Notes: generated from the sequence alone by a model not told the origin. DNA of 64,000 nucleotides from SZUA-584 sp964441275 (GCA_964441275.1 CAYTUG010000004.1:1-64000); one strand, 5' to 3'; positions 8,183 to 16,622 are shown, counted from the stretch's first letter. Numbers and translations: made by a program.

Positions 8183-11100
8183 TTTATCTCACCACCAACT
8201 TCTCCAAGTATTGAGATGTCATATTTCTTAACTGTGCAGCTTTGTGCAAACGTTATAACCTTTGATTTTGTTTCATTATCTCTTATAATGTATACTGCAG
8301 CAGATGGCAATGCCTTTACGGCTTGGTAAAATCCTCGTTTTGTTTCTTTTCCTGTCCTATCATACACGACAATATAATCGTTTTTAAAAAGATACATCAC
8401 ATGGTTTTTATACTCTTTCGGATAAGGGCAGGTTAGCAACAGTTTTCCGTCTTTACGCTTCAAGTCAGTGTATCGTATGCCGCGTATACGTGTATTATCT
8501 AAGCTGTCTTTATATATCTCTAAACAATAGTACTTTTTTATTTCCCAAAGCTGAGTATTCCCTTCTTTTATGTGTTTTTTATACACGGGTATATCTTCTC
8601 CAATAGCCATTGTTAATTTATTAGGCATCGTACCGTCATTTCGTCTTAATGCAGGGACATCATTTTCCTTAAGCCATTCTCCCAAGGTGGACGGCTTCTT
8701 TTCCTTTTCAAATATAAGCCGCAATTGCTCACAGACTTCTTTGCTAATCCCAACAATTTTATCAATATGTGCCGCCGTAATCTTTTCAAGTTTTATGCTT
8801 TTATATTGATACGTTTTACCATCTATCGTTTTCAGAGATATAGGATTTTCCGATGATACAACCGCGCCCCTGAATTTTCTCTCTTGTTTTCTTGAAACCA
8901 TAGGCATGCGAACTTTACATGCAAAGATTTCATCATTGTAAAACGTACAAGCCCTTATGCGCAGTGTTTCTTCATCGCATGAATCAAACCGTACATTCAC
9001 CTCATCAAAAAGCCGCGGCACAATAGTTGGGATTCTCCCCCCTTCAAGCAGATTATGTGTTTCGTCCTCATTCATAAAGTAGTGTTTTTTCATCTTTTTT
9101 AAGCATTTATCTAAATATTTAAAATATTCATCTGGAAGTTCGCGGTTTTTGTACTCTCTCCTAATTGTACTAAGCTTTAGGTAATCTGAAGCTAACTCAA
9201 TGTAACGCGGCGTTAGGTTGGCAACTACGATTGCATCAATAGCATGATGAAGCTGCGTTTCCTCGCGTTCTTTATGTTTGCTTCCCCATTTGCTGCCTTT
9301 CAACCATATTTGCCTGAAGCGCGAAGTCACGATTCCGTTTATCCCGTACACATTTTTTGTCTTAGGAGAATCGAATTTTAAGTTTTGTTGCAAATACCCA
9401 GCAATATACTTGGTGATATAGCGCGTGTCGTTTATATTCCTGCTCTTCCAATCTTGCAATAATTTTTCATTTTCGAGCGTTTCCACCATCAGATATTCGT
9501 ATTTCTTTTTGCTTATCTTTTTTTTCTTGTATGCATCAATAACGCGTTTTTTAAAATTGTTTCGCTCAGTACCTTGAAGATGCTCTAACGGGGCTTTTTG
9601 ACCTTTTTCGCGATTTTCTCTTGTAGCTACCAATGCTTTATTATTAAGAGAATCATCAAGTATTAGAGAATATGGGATAATGTGATCAATTTCATAATCA
9701 TCAGTTAACAAACGCTTACAATCAATTGGAGCGTCACTGTACAGGCATTTTCCATCTTGGATTTCATAAAGTATATATCTTTCTATTTGAGCATGTTTGG
9801 GCTTATTTATATTAAAAAGTTCCTTAATTTTTTCAGTTGCCTCTTCTCTTTTCTTCTCGTTATTAATTTGTATTTTTACAATCTCTTTGCGCGCCCTTTC
9901 GCTTTTAGCAAGTTCGCTAGCCACCTCAATGTTTATTATTGCAGGCTGCTGCCCATGCTTTGATAAAAGAGCATTGATAACCTTTCGCGATTCATTGATT
10001 GCCCTAAATACCACGGGATTAGATATTACATTTTTATCTTTGATTAGCGGTAATTTATTCTGTTTTTCATTGTTTAATTGTTCTTGTGCGCTGGCTTTTG
10101 CTAAATAGTTTCCAAATCTCATTCCTTTTTGTGCTTCCAATATAGATTCAAGCATAAATCTATCGCTTACATTAACTGTACCACTAAATTTTTCGCGCTT
10201 ACAATTATTAACAAATGCATCGTTAACAAACCCTAGTTTACTAAGTTCTTTATATCTTAATGCGGGTGTAATATATCTTGACAAGCATTGTCCCAGTCTA
10301 TGAAGGCGAGAAGGAACGTTCAGGTCTAATTGTGGTTCATTGATAAAGCTAGTCCAATCAAGCCCGGACTGCTCTATCATTTCTTTTATGGGTTTAAGAT
10401 ATTTTATACACTTACCAATGTCTTGTATGCCCATGGTCGAGCTAATAATAACCCCAATACCGTTTGCTTTAAGCAGTTCTTTAAGTTTAGTTTTATTTAT
10501 AAGACATTCATTTAGCACATGTTCTATCACAAGCTTAATAATTGTGCTGTAATCAGCTTCTTCGCCTGTTTTCGATTCATAATAATGATATTGCGAGAGT
10601 GCGTTGATAACAGCAAATAAATCTCCTATAACCGTATGGCGCGCACCCCTAAGCTCATTCTTATATATAGTGCAGTTTCCAATGACATCTTTATGTAAGA
10701 ACCCCTTGTAGAGCCTTTTATCATCTTCTTTATTTCCGGGTCCATACTCAAAATATCTCTGCCCAAAAATAATGTCCAAAATCGTTTTAATATTTTCATC
10801 AGTCAACACAGTATAGTGTTCTTTTTGCTTTTTAAGTATCATTTTAGCTTCGTTCTCAATGTCATTTCGCAAAAACATATATTTATATTGACCATGATGG
10901 TTACGACATAATGGCAAGCTACAGTTTTTAGAGTTTTGGTTACAAAAAACTCTATCCTTTGCTATCATCTCGCCTATCGTTCTGTAACCGCTTTGGGTAA
11001 AAATCGTGTTTGTTTTTATAACGGCATTTTTAATCTTCTCTGCTTCTTTTGCATCCCCGCTTTGTTCCCCGTAAAAATCCTTATATCCCCTATGGTTGGA

Positions 11101-11469
11101 GATGTGTACCAAGCATACGGCAAGCTCCTCTGCCGAAAGTTTCTCATCAAGTCCTTTTGATCTAACAGCATAGATGTTGAGCTCGTTTTTTTGATACCAT
11201 TGTTCGATTGCGTCCAGACTTGCAAACCCGATCTTACATAGATAATCCTTTAATCGTTCACGACGATGCATTTTTCTGCGCACCAAACGCCTTGTTGCCC
11301 TAAAACCTCTTCTTTGTTGGTTCTTGGTTTCGCTTGTACCTGTATTTTCACCCGAATCAAATAATCTGACCCCAAAATCAGCTATCCTCGCATTGTCGTC
11401 TCCTACTTCAAGAACTGCCCAGCCGACAGAACCTATTCCAATATCAAGACCATAATAATGTTGATTCAT
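8122..11469 (-). CDS. cas9: RNA-guided endonuclease Cas9 (type II-C)
   Basis: Effector that cuts both strands of DNA matching a crRNA, using the tracrRNA encoded just upstream. At 1115 residues it is in the usual size range of compact type II-C enzymes. Intact motifs: RuvC-I YYGLDIGIGSVGWAV (D9); arginine-rich bridge helix about 52-75; RuvC-II IINIEVASEL (E515); HNH YEIDHIIPYS (D595, H596) with N610/N619; RuvC-III LHHAIDAIVVA (H741, D745). All nuclease residues are present, so it should be active. Residues 176-192 hold a Cys/His cluster in the recognition lobe. The start has AGGGG nine bases upstream. The 3' end overlaps cas1 by 61 bases. Confidence 0.98.
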   Translation of the reverse strand: MNQHYYGLDIGIGSVGWAVLEVGDDNARIADFGVRLFDSGENTGTSETKNQQRRGFRATRRLVRRKMHRRERLKDYLCKIGFASLDAIEQWYQKNELNIYAVRSKGLDEKLSAEELAVCLVHISNHRGYKDFYGEQSGDAKEAEKIKNAVIKTNTIFTQSGYRTIGEMIAKDRVFCNQNSKNCSLPLCRNHHGQYKYMFLRNDIENEAKMILKKQKEHYTVLTDENIKTILDIIFGQRYFEYGPGNKEDDKRLYKGFLHKDVIGNCTIYKNELRGARHTVIGDLFAVINALSQYHYYESKTGEEADYSTIIKLVIEHVLNECLINKTKLKELLKANGIGVIISSTMGIQDIGKCIKYLKPIKEMIEQSGLDWTSFINEPQLDLNVPSRLHRLGQCLSRYITPALRYKELSKLGFVNDAFVNNCKREKFSGTVNVSDRFMLESILEAQKGMRFGNYLAKASAQEQLNNEKQNKLPLIKDKNVISNPVVFRAINESRKVINALLSKHGQQPAIINIEVASELAKSERARKEIVKIQINNEKKREEATEKIKELFNINKPKHAQIERYILYEIQDGKCLYSDAPIDCKRLLTDDYEIDHIIPYSLILDDSLNNKALVATRENREKGQKAPLEHLQGTERNNFKKRVIDAYKKKKISKKKYEYLMVETLENEKLLQDWKSRNINDTRYITKYIAGYLQQNLKFDSPKTKNVYGINGIVTSRFRQIWLKGSKWGSKHKEREETQLHHAIDAIVVANLTPRYIELASDYLKLSTIRREYKNRELPDEYFKYLDKCLKKMKKHYFMNEDETHNLLEGGRIPTIVPRLFDEVNVRFDSCDEETLRIRACTFYNDEIFACKVRMPMVSRKQERKFRGAVVSSENPISLKTIDGKTYQYKSIKLEKITAAHIDKIVGISKEVCEQLRLIFEKEKKPSTLGEWLKENDVPALRRNDGTMPNKLTMAIGEDIPVYKKHIKEGNTQLWEIKKYYCLEIYKDSLDNTRIRGIRYTDLKRKDGKLLLTCPYPKEYKNHVMYLFKNDYIVVYDRTGKETKRGFYQAVKALPSAAVYIIRDNETKSKVITFAQSCTVKKYDISILGEVGGEIKCGEPYSLLKGDESAHEITN

Positions 11470-11484
11470 AAAACTAACCCCTTA

Positions 11485-11514
11485 TTGACATAATATATGA
11501 GTTTATGCTAACAT
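11485..11514 (+). promoter_or_regulatory. Promoter P1 of the long tracrRNA
   Basis: TTGACA, 18 bases, then TAACAT preceded by TGC (extended -10). It points away from cas9 and would start RNA near 11521, upstream of both anti-repeats. The cas9 promoter must lie on the opposite strand of the same 60 bases. Confidence 0.6.
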
Positions 11515-11520
11515 GAAGAC

Positions 11521-11677
11521 AAGAACTTAGAAGCTGGTTTATAAGTTTACCGATATCCGACAGTATCGATAATAAACAAGGATGTTGTATAAGTTTACCG
11601 ATATCCGACAGTATTCTAAGATAAGGCTTAAATGCCGGGGGGTATAGGCGGTAACCCATAAACGATCCGCCTTTTTA
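11521..11677 (+). ncRNA. tracrRNA gene with two tandem anti-repeats
   Basis: Trans-activating RNA for Cas9. Two 25-base anti-repeats (11539-11563 and 11587-11611) match the CRISPR repeat except C to T at base 8 (and G to T at base 1 of copy 1), which still allows G-U pairing. Copy 2 is followed by a bulge (TATT) and CTAAGAT, which pairs with GUUUUAG at the repeat 5' end; then a small nexus-like stem GGC/GCC (11625-11636) and a GGCGG/CCGCC terminator stem with TTTTT (11647-11676). Copy 1 lacks the lower stem and nexus, so only copy 2 can form a working guide. RNA from P1 is about 155 nt; from the internal promoter about 95 nt. Confidence 0.85.
11546..11573 (+). promoter_or_regulatory. Possible internal promoter P2 of a short tracrRNA
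   Basis: TTTACC within anti-repeat copy 1 is followed after 16 bases by GATAAT. It would start RNA near 11580, just before anti-repeat copy 2, giving a short tracrRNA that is complete. The upstream repeat copy thus supplies its -35 box. Confidence 0.4.
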
Positions 11678-11689
11678 TTTTATATTAAC

Positions 11690-12265
11690 ATGTACTTTTA
11701 AACAATGCAAACCACAGCTGATGCTTACTTTTGCGAGGTAAACGTTGGCAAATGCTTCAGCATGTAAAAATCTGCAAACCATTGAATAAATATTGACTAT
11801 TAGCAAGCCTTTATAGCCTACTTCTAAAATGCTTAGGCTTACTGCCGAGGGTGAAGGAACTCGGGAATATACCTAAACCATAATATCGCCGTTGCTTAGC
11901 AAGCTTAGCATTTTAAGCCTGTAAAGCCCGCATACGCGCTGCTTACAGCGGTTGCTGATGCCTCTGGCCTTAGAATTTTGCAAGCCAAGTCATGTCTCAT
12001 TTTGCCTAATTCGCGTAATCATTTGTATTCCGGTTTGGCAGGGAAAAGTGCCGCATGACGACCCTTATAGCCTTCGCCTGCCAGAATTGGGATTTGGTAT
12101 GGGATCATCTAAATGGTTACTTCCTCGGCATATTTTGCAGGAAGCGCCCAGTTCGTGAGGTTATACAGAGTTTTATGCAGCCTTTTCATGTCTTTGCGTG
12201 AAATGTTGTGTCAGATTATTGCCGCCGTCTGTACTTTAGCAGGCGCGGTCATTTTTCATACGGCT
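11690..12265. other. Non-coding stretch, probably decayed coding DNA
   Basis: No intact gene. On the minus strand at about 11950-12180 two consecutive frames (such as LHKTLYNLTNWALPAKYAEE and EGYKGRHAALFPAKPEYK, separated by a stop) look like worn coding sequence, but I do not recognise a family. The plus strand shows nothing supported. Confidence 0.35.
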
Positions 12266-12312
12266 GCGGCTTAGGTGTAATCGGCATTATATGGTGGACA
12301 ATTAAACTTGCA
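12266..12312 (+). mobile_element. IS30-like element end relic, copy 1
   Basis: These 47 bases are 43/47 identical to 16513-16559, in the same orientation. In the second copy they directly follow an IS30-type transposase C-terminus and end in ATATGGTGGACAATTAAACT, which I take as the terminal repeat. Here no transposase coding remains upstream. Confidence 0.6.
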
Positions 12313-12346
12313 TTCTACAAGAATCGCAGCCGCAGATCAGTAACAC

Positions 12347-12382
12347 TTGACAAGTCTGATATAAATAAAATAACATGTTATT
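12347..12382 (+). promoter_or_regulatory. Promoter with palindromic operator for the AraC gene
   Basis: TTGACA, 18 bases, TAACAT. The -10 box lies inside a perfect 14-bp palindrome AATAACATGTTATT (12369-12382), a likely repressor or autoregulator site. A GAAGGAG follows about 20 bases before the start codon. Confidence 0.5.
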
Positions 12383-12428
12383 GTTGTACGTTAATGTTTA
12401 GAAGGAGTTTAAATTACAATAATAATCT

Positions 12429-13217
12429 ATGGACAAACAACAATTAATTGATGATTTGGAAAGAAGCAGCATACAAGTTGTTTTTAACGGCAAATTTAAT
12501 CTATCAAGTCATAGATGGAATTTACGTGAGCATAGTCACGACTATTTAGAAGTGATTTATTTTTTAGATGGACGGGCAGATATATATGTGCTTAATAAAT
12601 GTATAACTGCTCATACTTATGATGTAATTATATATCCAAAAAATATGCACCATAAAGAGTCTGTTGATTTATCGTTTTCCCAAGAAGTTATATGTTTGGG
12701 TATACGCACTACTTCATTTGATATGACAGATATCATACATGTTGTTGATTATAATAAACAATTCAAATGGCTAATAGAGAGTATCTATGAAGAAGTTAAT
12801 GATAAATGCCCGGAAGAAAAACTGATTACTTATTATGTAAAAGCATTTTTTCTGACCGTTCTAAAAAATAAAGGAGAGTACTATCTTCCCGGCAGTATAG
12901 TAATCCATCAAGCGATAGAATATATACATAATCATTTTACTGATAATATTTCAACAGAACAATTAGCTGATATTGCATCTATAAGTATCGCCGGTTTTAT
13001 TTCCAAATTTAAAGCCCAATTTAACACTACGCCGACAAAGTACATTAATAGACTTAGAATAGAAGCGGCAAAACATTTGTTGTGTACTACAGGTATGAGC
13101 ATAGATGAGATTTCAGATAGTGTTGGCTATAACTCTTCAAAGTACTTTGACAGAGTATTTAAATCAATAACGGGAATGACCCCTGGATATTATAGGAATG
13201 GGTCAAGTACGACTTAG
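12429..13217 (+). CDS. AraC-family transcriptional regulator
   Basis: Cytoplasmic sugar-responsive DNA-binding protein of 262 residues. The N-terminal half is a cupin-type sensor (REHSHDYLEVIYFLDGRADIYV, around residues 33-55). The C-terminal 100 residues hold two helix-turn-helix motifs (STEQLADIASISIAGFISKF and MSIDEISDSVGYNSSKYFDR), ending in the AraC signature FKSITGMTPGYYR. It stands first in a plus-strand sugar island and most likely activates the dehydrogenase promoter at 13444. An in-frame stop six bases upstream of the ATG rules out an earlier start, although the best ribosome site (GAAGGAG) is unusually distant at about 20 bases. Confidence 0.9.
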   Translation: MDKQQLIDDLERSSIQVVFNGKFNLSSHRWNLREHSHDYLEVIYFLDGRADIYVLNKCITAHTYDVIIYPKNMHHKESVDLSFSQEVICLGIRTTSFDMTDIIHVVDYNKQFKWLIESIYEEVNDKCPEEKLITYYVKAFFLTVLKNKGEYYLPGSIVIHQAIEYIHNHFTDNISTEQLADIASISIAGFISKFKAQFNTTPTKYINRLRIEAAKHLLCTTGMSIDEISDSVGYNSSKYFDRVFKSITGMTPGYYRNGSSTT

Positions 13218-13443
13218 CGCTATTCCACCAATTCAAAATCTTCTTTAACTGGTTCCCTGTTCTATTTCACTGACAACCTATATTCTAATGAAATTGCTCA
13301 TAATTGTGGCTGTAAAAGATTAAAATTATATTTCATCTTTCTATGTAATTACTACCTTGAACATAATAAATTTTATAATTTTTAACAGGACGAAAGAATA
13401 TACTTTCATATTGAAAAAAAATACACTAAATAAATAGTTTTAT

Positions 13444-13471
13444 TTGTATTTATATAATATCATGTTATAAT
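13444..13471 (+). promoter_or_regulatory. Strong promoter of the dehydrogenase-isomerase operon
   Basis: TTGTAT, 16 bases, TATAAT, in an AT-rich intergenic region of about 430 bp between the regulator and 13649. It leaves a leader of about 170 nt. The region before it (13218-13443) holds no gene; a site for the AraC protein is expected there but I cannot identify it. Confidence 0.6.
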
Positions 13472-13648
13472 GTCTGAAATTAATGCATGAACAACCCAAT
13501 ACACGTTAGTATAAGCTAAAGCAAATATTGCCTAATATTGTTTTAAAAAAATATACCAAAAGATTATAAGAAAGTATACTTATTTAAAAAATAGTGAGTT
13601 GAGCACCTGCTAAGCATTTGGTAGTATTATAAAAAAGGAGGTATTGAT

Positions 13649-14827
13649 ATGGAATCCTTTAAGTATTATTCGCCGGCAAATATAATATTTGGTATTGGTG
13701 AAAGAAAGAATCTCGGCAAGTATATGGGCAATTATAAAAAAGCTTTGCTTGTTGTAGCTAAAGGACCCTTCAGAAGTAATGGGGTTTTGGACGAAATAAA
13801 AAATGTTTTAAATGCTTCCGGCATTGAAACGGTAGAAATGGGAGACATCGATTCAAATCCGCGCCTAAGCAGTGTGCGTGAAGGAGCTGAGGTAGCAAAG
13901 AAATCGGGCGCCGATTGTGTTGTCGGCATTGGTGGCGGTTCCGCAATGGACTGCGCAAAGCTGATTGCTGGAGCCGCAAAAAGTGATGAAGATCCCTATG
14001 ATTTTCTTTGGGGCAAACGCATACCTATTGAAGATGCATTGGATATAGTTTTAATACCGACCTTTGCTGCGACAGGCACGGAAGTACATCAGTACGGTGT
14101 TATTGTAAATGATGAAACAAAACAAAAATGGTACTGCGCGGTCAAATTTCCTTCAATTACACTTATGGATCCTGAACTTACGGTTTCAGTTCCGTTGAAG
14201 CTAACGATATGGGGTGCAATGGATATATTAAGCCATACGTTCGAATTTTATTTCAATAATAATACAAGTTCCGAATTCCAATCCCGCTTTTCTGAAGCCA
14301 TTATATTAGCGACAATGAACGCTGTTGAAAGACTCGTAGCCGACCCTCAGGATCTTAACGCAAGAGGAGAACTGATGTATGCTGCCATAATGGCTTGGGG
14401 CGGATTAACGAAGATCGGTCGCGGGGATGCGGACATGGCATGCCACTTTATTGAGGAATCTTTCAGCGGATATTTTGATACGCACCACGGAGGATGCCTT
14501 GGTGTACTGACACCAAGATGGATGGACAGTGTATTGGAAGACGTTCCTGCGCCGTTTGCCAGGTTCGGAAGGAATGTTTTTCGTCTGGACGGGAGCAGCG
14601 ATGTAGAAGTAGCAAAAAAGGCCGTTGAGTCATTTAAAGCATGGCTGAAAAAGATCGGCGCACCCAATACTTTCAGTGATCTTGGGGACAGGGATTTCTC
14701 GGACAAACAATTAAAATATGTTGCAACTACTGCATGCAATATATACGGAGGCAGTGTTGGTAAGATCAAAAAGTTCAATGCCGGAGAGGCCTTTGGATTA
14801 CTGAAGCTTGGTACTATCGCTTATTAA
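13649..14827 (+). CDS. Iron-containing alcohol dehydrogenase
   Basis: NAD(P)-dependent alcohol/aldehyde oxidoreductase of the Fe-ADH superfamily (butanol dehydrogenase/YqhD type), 392 residues. The nucleotide site GIGGGSAMDCAK lies around residues 92-103. Metal ligands are expected in AMDILSHTFEFYFNN, ADMACHFIEES and FDTHHGGCLGVLTPRWM, where the Asp/His pattern is visible. The start is preceded by AAAAAGGAGG. It leads a group with a lyxose-isomerase-like enzyme, so the substrate may be a sugar aldehyde, a polyol or a breakdown aldehyde such as glycolaldehyde or lactaldehyde; the sequence alone does not decide. Confidence 0.92.
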   Translation: MESFKYYSPANIIFGIGERKNLGKYMGNYKKALLVVAKGPFRSNGVLDEIKNVLNASGIETVEMGDIDSNPRLSSVREGAEVAKKSGADCVVGIGGGSAMDCAKLIAGAAKSDEDPYDFLWGKRIPIEDALDIVLIPTFAATGTEVHQYGVIVNDETKQKWYCAVKFPSITLMDPELTVSVPLKLTIWGAMDILSHTFEFYFNNNTSSEFQSRFSEAIILATMNAVERLVADPQDLNARGELMYAAIMAWGGLTKIGRGDADMACHFIEESFSGYFDTHHGGCLGVLTPRWMDSVLEDVPAPFARFGRNVFRLDGSSDVEVAKKAVESFKAWLKKIGAPNTFSDLGDRDFSDKQLKYVATTACNIYGGSVGKIKKFNAGEAFGLLKLGTIAY

Positions 14828-14859
14828 CAGAGCAAAAATGACAATTCATGGAGCTAAAT

Positions 14860-15405
14860 ATGCTGACGAAACAACTGTATGACAATATATGCAATAGCGT
14901 ACTCGGGTATCTGGATAAGGCTAACATCGTTGTAAATGAAAATGAAAAGAAAAACATAGAAGTTGCTGAGTATGGCTTGGGAGATTTCGAAAAGATCGGG
15001 CTTGGGCTGATAGTATATTTGAACACTGAAAGATGCTGCGCGAAAGAGCTTGTTATGCTGCCAGGACAGACGTGCCCCGAACACCGTCATCCGCGAATCG
15101 GCGACGATCCGGGAAAAGAAGAAACATTCAGATGTAGGTGGGGAGAAGTATATTTGCTGGTCGAAGGCCCCCCAACGAAGGATTTGAAGGCAACTGTTCC
15201 CGAATTCAGAAAAGATTATTTTACTGTAAGGCACGAAATCGTATTAAAGCCCGGCGAGCAGTATACGTTGAAGCCGAACACAAGGCATTGGTTCCAGGCC
15301 GGCCCGGAAGGAGCGGTCATATCCGAATTCTCGACTAAAAGCCGGGATGATAAAGACGTATACACCGATCCTGAAATCGATCCGGCATTAAAAAGAACTT
15401 ACTAA
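14860..15405 (+). CDS. D-lyxose isomerase-like cupin
   Basis: Cupin-fold ketol-isomerase; family members convert D-lyxose to D-xylulose and D-mannose to D-fructose using a divalent metal. Motif HRHPRIGDDPGKEETFRCRW supplies two His and a Glu, and HEIVLKPGEQYTLKPNTRHW the remaining cupin ligands; QAGPEGAVISEFSTKSRDDKD is a family block. The ATG at 14860 is preferred over 14848 because GGAG lies six bases upstream of it. It lies 30 bp after the iron dehydrogenase and is probably cotranscribed. Products would feed a fructokinase (26037) or xylulokinase (38440). Confidence 0.85.
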   Translation: MLTKQLYDNICNSVLGYLDKANIVVNENEKKNIEVAEYGLGDFEKIGLGLIVYLNTERCCAKELVMLPGQTCPEHRHPRIGDDPGKEETFRCRWGEVYLLVEGPPTKDLKATVPEFRKDYFTVRHEIVLKPGEQYTLKPNTRHWFQAGPEGAVISEFSTKSRDDKDVYTDPEIDPALKRTY

Positions 15406-15485
15406 ACTATTCAGGCAATTATTAGCGCATATGCCTTATTTAATGACGTATAAGTTTATCTGACAAGGAAAGGCAGGAAAACAGT

Positions 15486-16235
15486 ATGGTTAAAGTATTA
15501 TATGCAGGGGATCAGGCGATAATTCAGCAAACTTATCTGAAGGGGAAAAATTCATTTACATTTGCTGAAGTGTTTGATGAAAAAAATTTTTTGCTTGACT
15601 CTTTAGAAAAATATCAGGATATCGATATTGAATATTTACCAACATCATATGTAACCAAAGAGTTTCCAAAAACCATAGAAGAAATATCAGTGTATGATGT
15701 TATTCTTTTAAGCGATGTTGGTACGGACACACTGTTGTTATACCCTAATATGTTTACGATGCCATTAGGACCAAATAGATTGAGTTTAATAGAAAGGTTT
15801 GTAAAAAACGGCGGCGGGTTTGCGTTGATTGGTGGATGGATGGCCTTTGGTGGGCAAATGGGTCAGGGGAAATATCATAAAACCGTTATAGAAGATGTAT
15901 TAAATGTAAACATTAGCCCATACGATGATCGGGTTGAAGTACCTGAAGGATTGAAATTTAATCCGGTAAGACCGGAGCATCCGCTAATTAAAGGTATCGG
16001 ATGGGAGGAGTCTCCGTTTCTATTTTCAGGATACAACAGATTTGAAGCTCGCGACAAATCAGGTGTAATCGCGGAATTTGATGGAGACCCGATGATGGTT
16101 GTCAATCAATATGAAAATGGTCGGGCATTAGCGTTTGCTTCGGATATAGCGCCTCACTGGGGGCAAGGCTTTGTAGAATGGGAGAACTACGGTAAGTTCT
16201 GGAGCACATGTATCAGATGGCTGGCTCAGAAGTAA
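15486..16235 (+). CDS. Class I glutamine amidotransferase-like protein
   Basis: Cytoplasmic protein of 249 residues, similar to the glutamine amidotransferase-like/ThuA-type group often found with sugar-catabolic genes. Visible blocks are VKVLYAGDQAI at the N-terminus, YDVILLSDVG around 75-84, FVKNGGGFALIGGWMAFGG around 107-125, GRALAFASDIAPHWGQGF near the end and a final WLAQK. No classical nucleophilic Cys in a GxCxG elbow is seen (GGW instead), so a transferase activity is doubtful. AGGAAAG lies just upstream. It closes the first transcription unit of the island. Confidence 0.75.
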   Translation: MVKVLYAGDQAIIQQTYLKGKNSFTFAEVFDEKNFLLDSLEKYQDIDIEYLPTSYVTKEFPKTIEEISVYDVILLSDVGTDTLLLYPNMFTMPLGPNRLSLIERFVKNGGGFALIGGWMAFGGQMGQGKYHKTVIEDVLNVNISPYDDRVEVPEGLKFNPVRPEHPLIKGIGWEESPFLFSGYNRFEARDKSGVIAEFDGDPMMVVNQYENGRALAFASDIAPHWGQGFVEWENYGKFWSTCIRWLAQK

Positions 16236-16290
16236 GGGATTCTTATATCGAAGGTAAGTTGTAAAATGAATTGTCCAAAATAAAAAGAAA

Positions 16291-16559
16291 ATGGCCAATC
16301 AAGGCAGCAAACCGGTTACAGAGGAAAGCAATTCGCCGGATGCAGCGATTGGAAAAATAGAGGCTGAAGGAACAAAACTTGATACAGCTACATTTACAAA
16401 CTTGATACAGCTACATTTACTAAGACGGTATACAGTTACATTGATAACCGAACACTGGATGAATGACTATCCAAGACACATGTTTGGATACAGAACGGCA
16501 GATGAAGTATTTGCCGCTTAGGGGTAATTGGTATTATATGGTGGACAATTAAACTTGCA
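16291..16559 (+). pseudogene. IS30-family transposase, internal deletion, with element end
   Basis: The reading frame ends MNDYPRHMFGYRTADEVFAA, which matches the C-terminus of IS30 transposases (x-N-x-YPRK-x-GY-x-x-x-x-EVF). Just upstream, in another frame, KTVYSYIDNRTLD resembles the N-terminal helix-turn-helix part (TVYRYID). The DDE catalytic core between them is gone. At 16375-16420 a 23-bp segment (AAACTTGATACAGCTACATT plus TAC) is perfectly duplicated in tandem. The downstream 47 bases are the element end shared with 12266-12312. Confidence 0.7.
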
Positions 16560-16579
16560 ATTTAGAAATCAGATAACTT

Positions 16580-16622
16580 ATGTATTATTTATATTGACAA
16601 AGTAAGTTAATACATTTAAAAT
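16580..16622 (+). promoter_or_regulatory. Strong promoter with flanking inverted repeat, main sugar operon
   Basis: TTGACA (16594), 17 bases, TAAAAT (16617). ATGTATTA (16580-16587) and TAATACAT (16608-16615) form an inverted repeat around the -35 box and would suit a dimeric regulator. It precedes 16902 by about 280 bases; that leader (16623-16901) contains no gene I can support. Confidence 0.6.

Noticed and set aside
5352..11469. Type II-A or II-B classification
   Set aside because: No csn2 or cas4 gene lies between cas2 and the array or next to cas9; cas2 runs straight into the leader. Type II-C fits.
11521..11677. Natural single-guide RNA folding of the long tracrRNA as in S. pyogenes
   Set aside because: The two anti-repeats are direct, not complementary, copies, so the upstream part cannot fold onto copy 2 to mimic a crRNA repeat.
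12208..12447. 79-residue frame containing the IS30-end translation
   Set aside because: The peptide GVIGIIWWTIKLA is only the translated element end, seen again at 16521; not a gene.
13732..14778. Minus-strand frames opposite the iron dehydrogenase
   Set aside because: Antisense shadows of a well-supported gene, without start signals.
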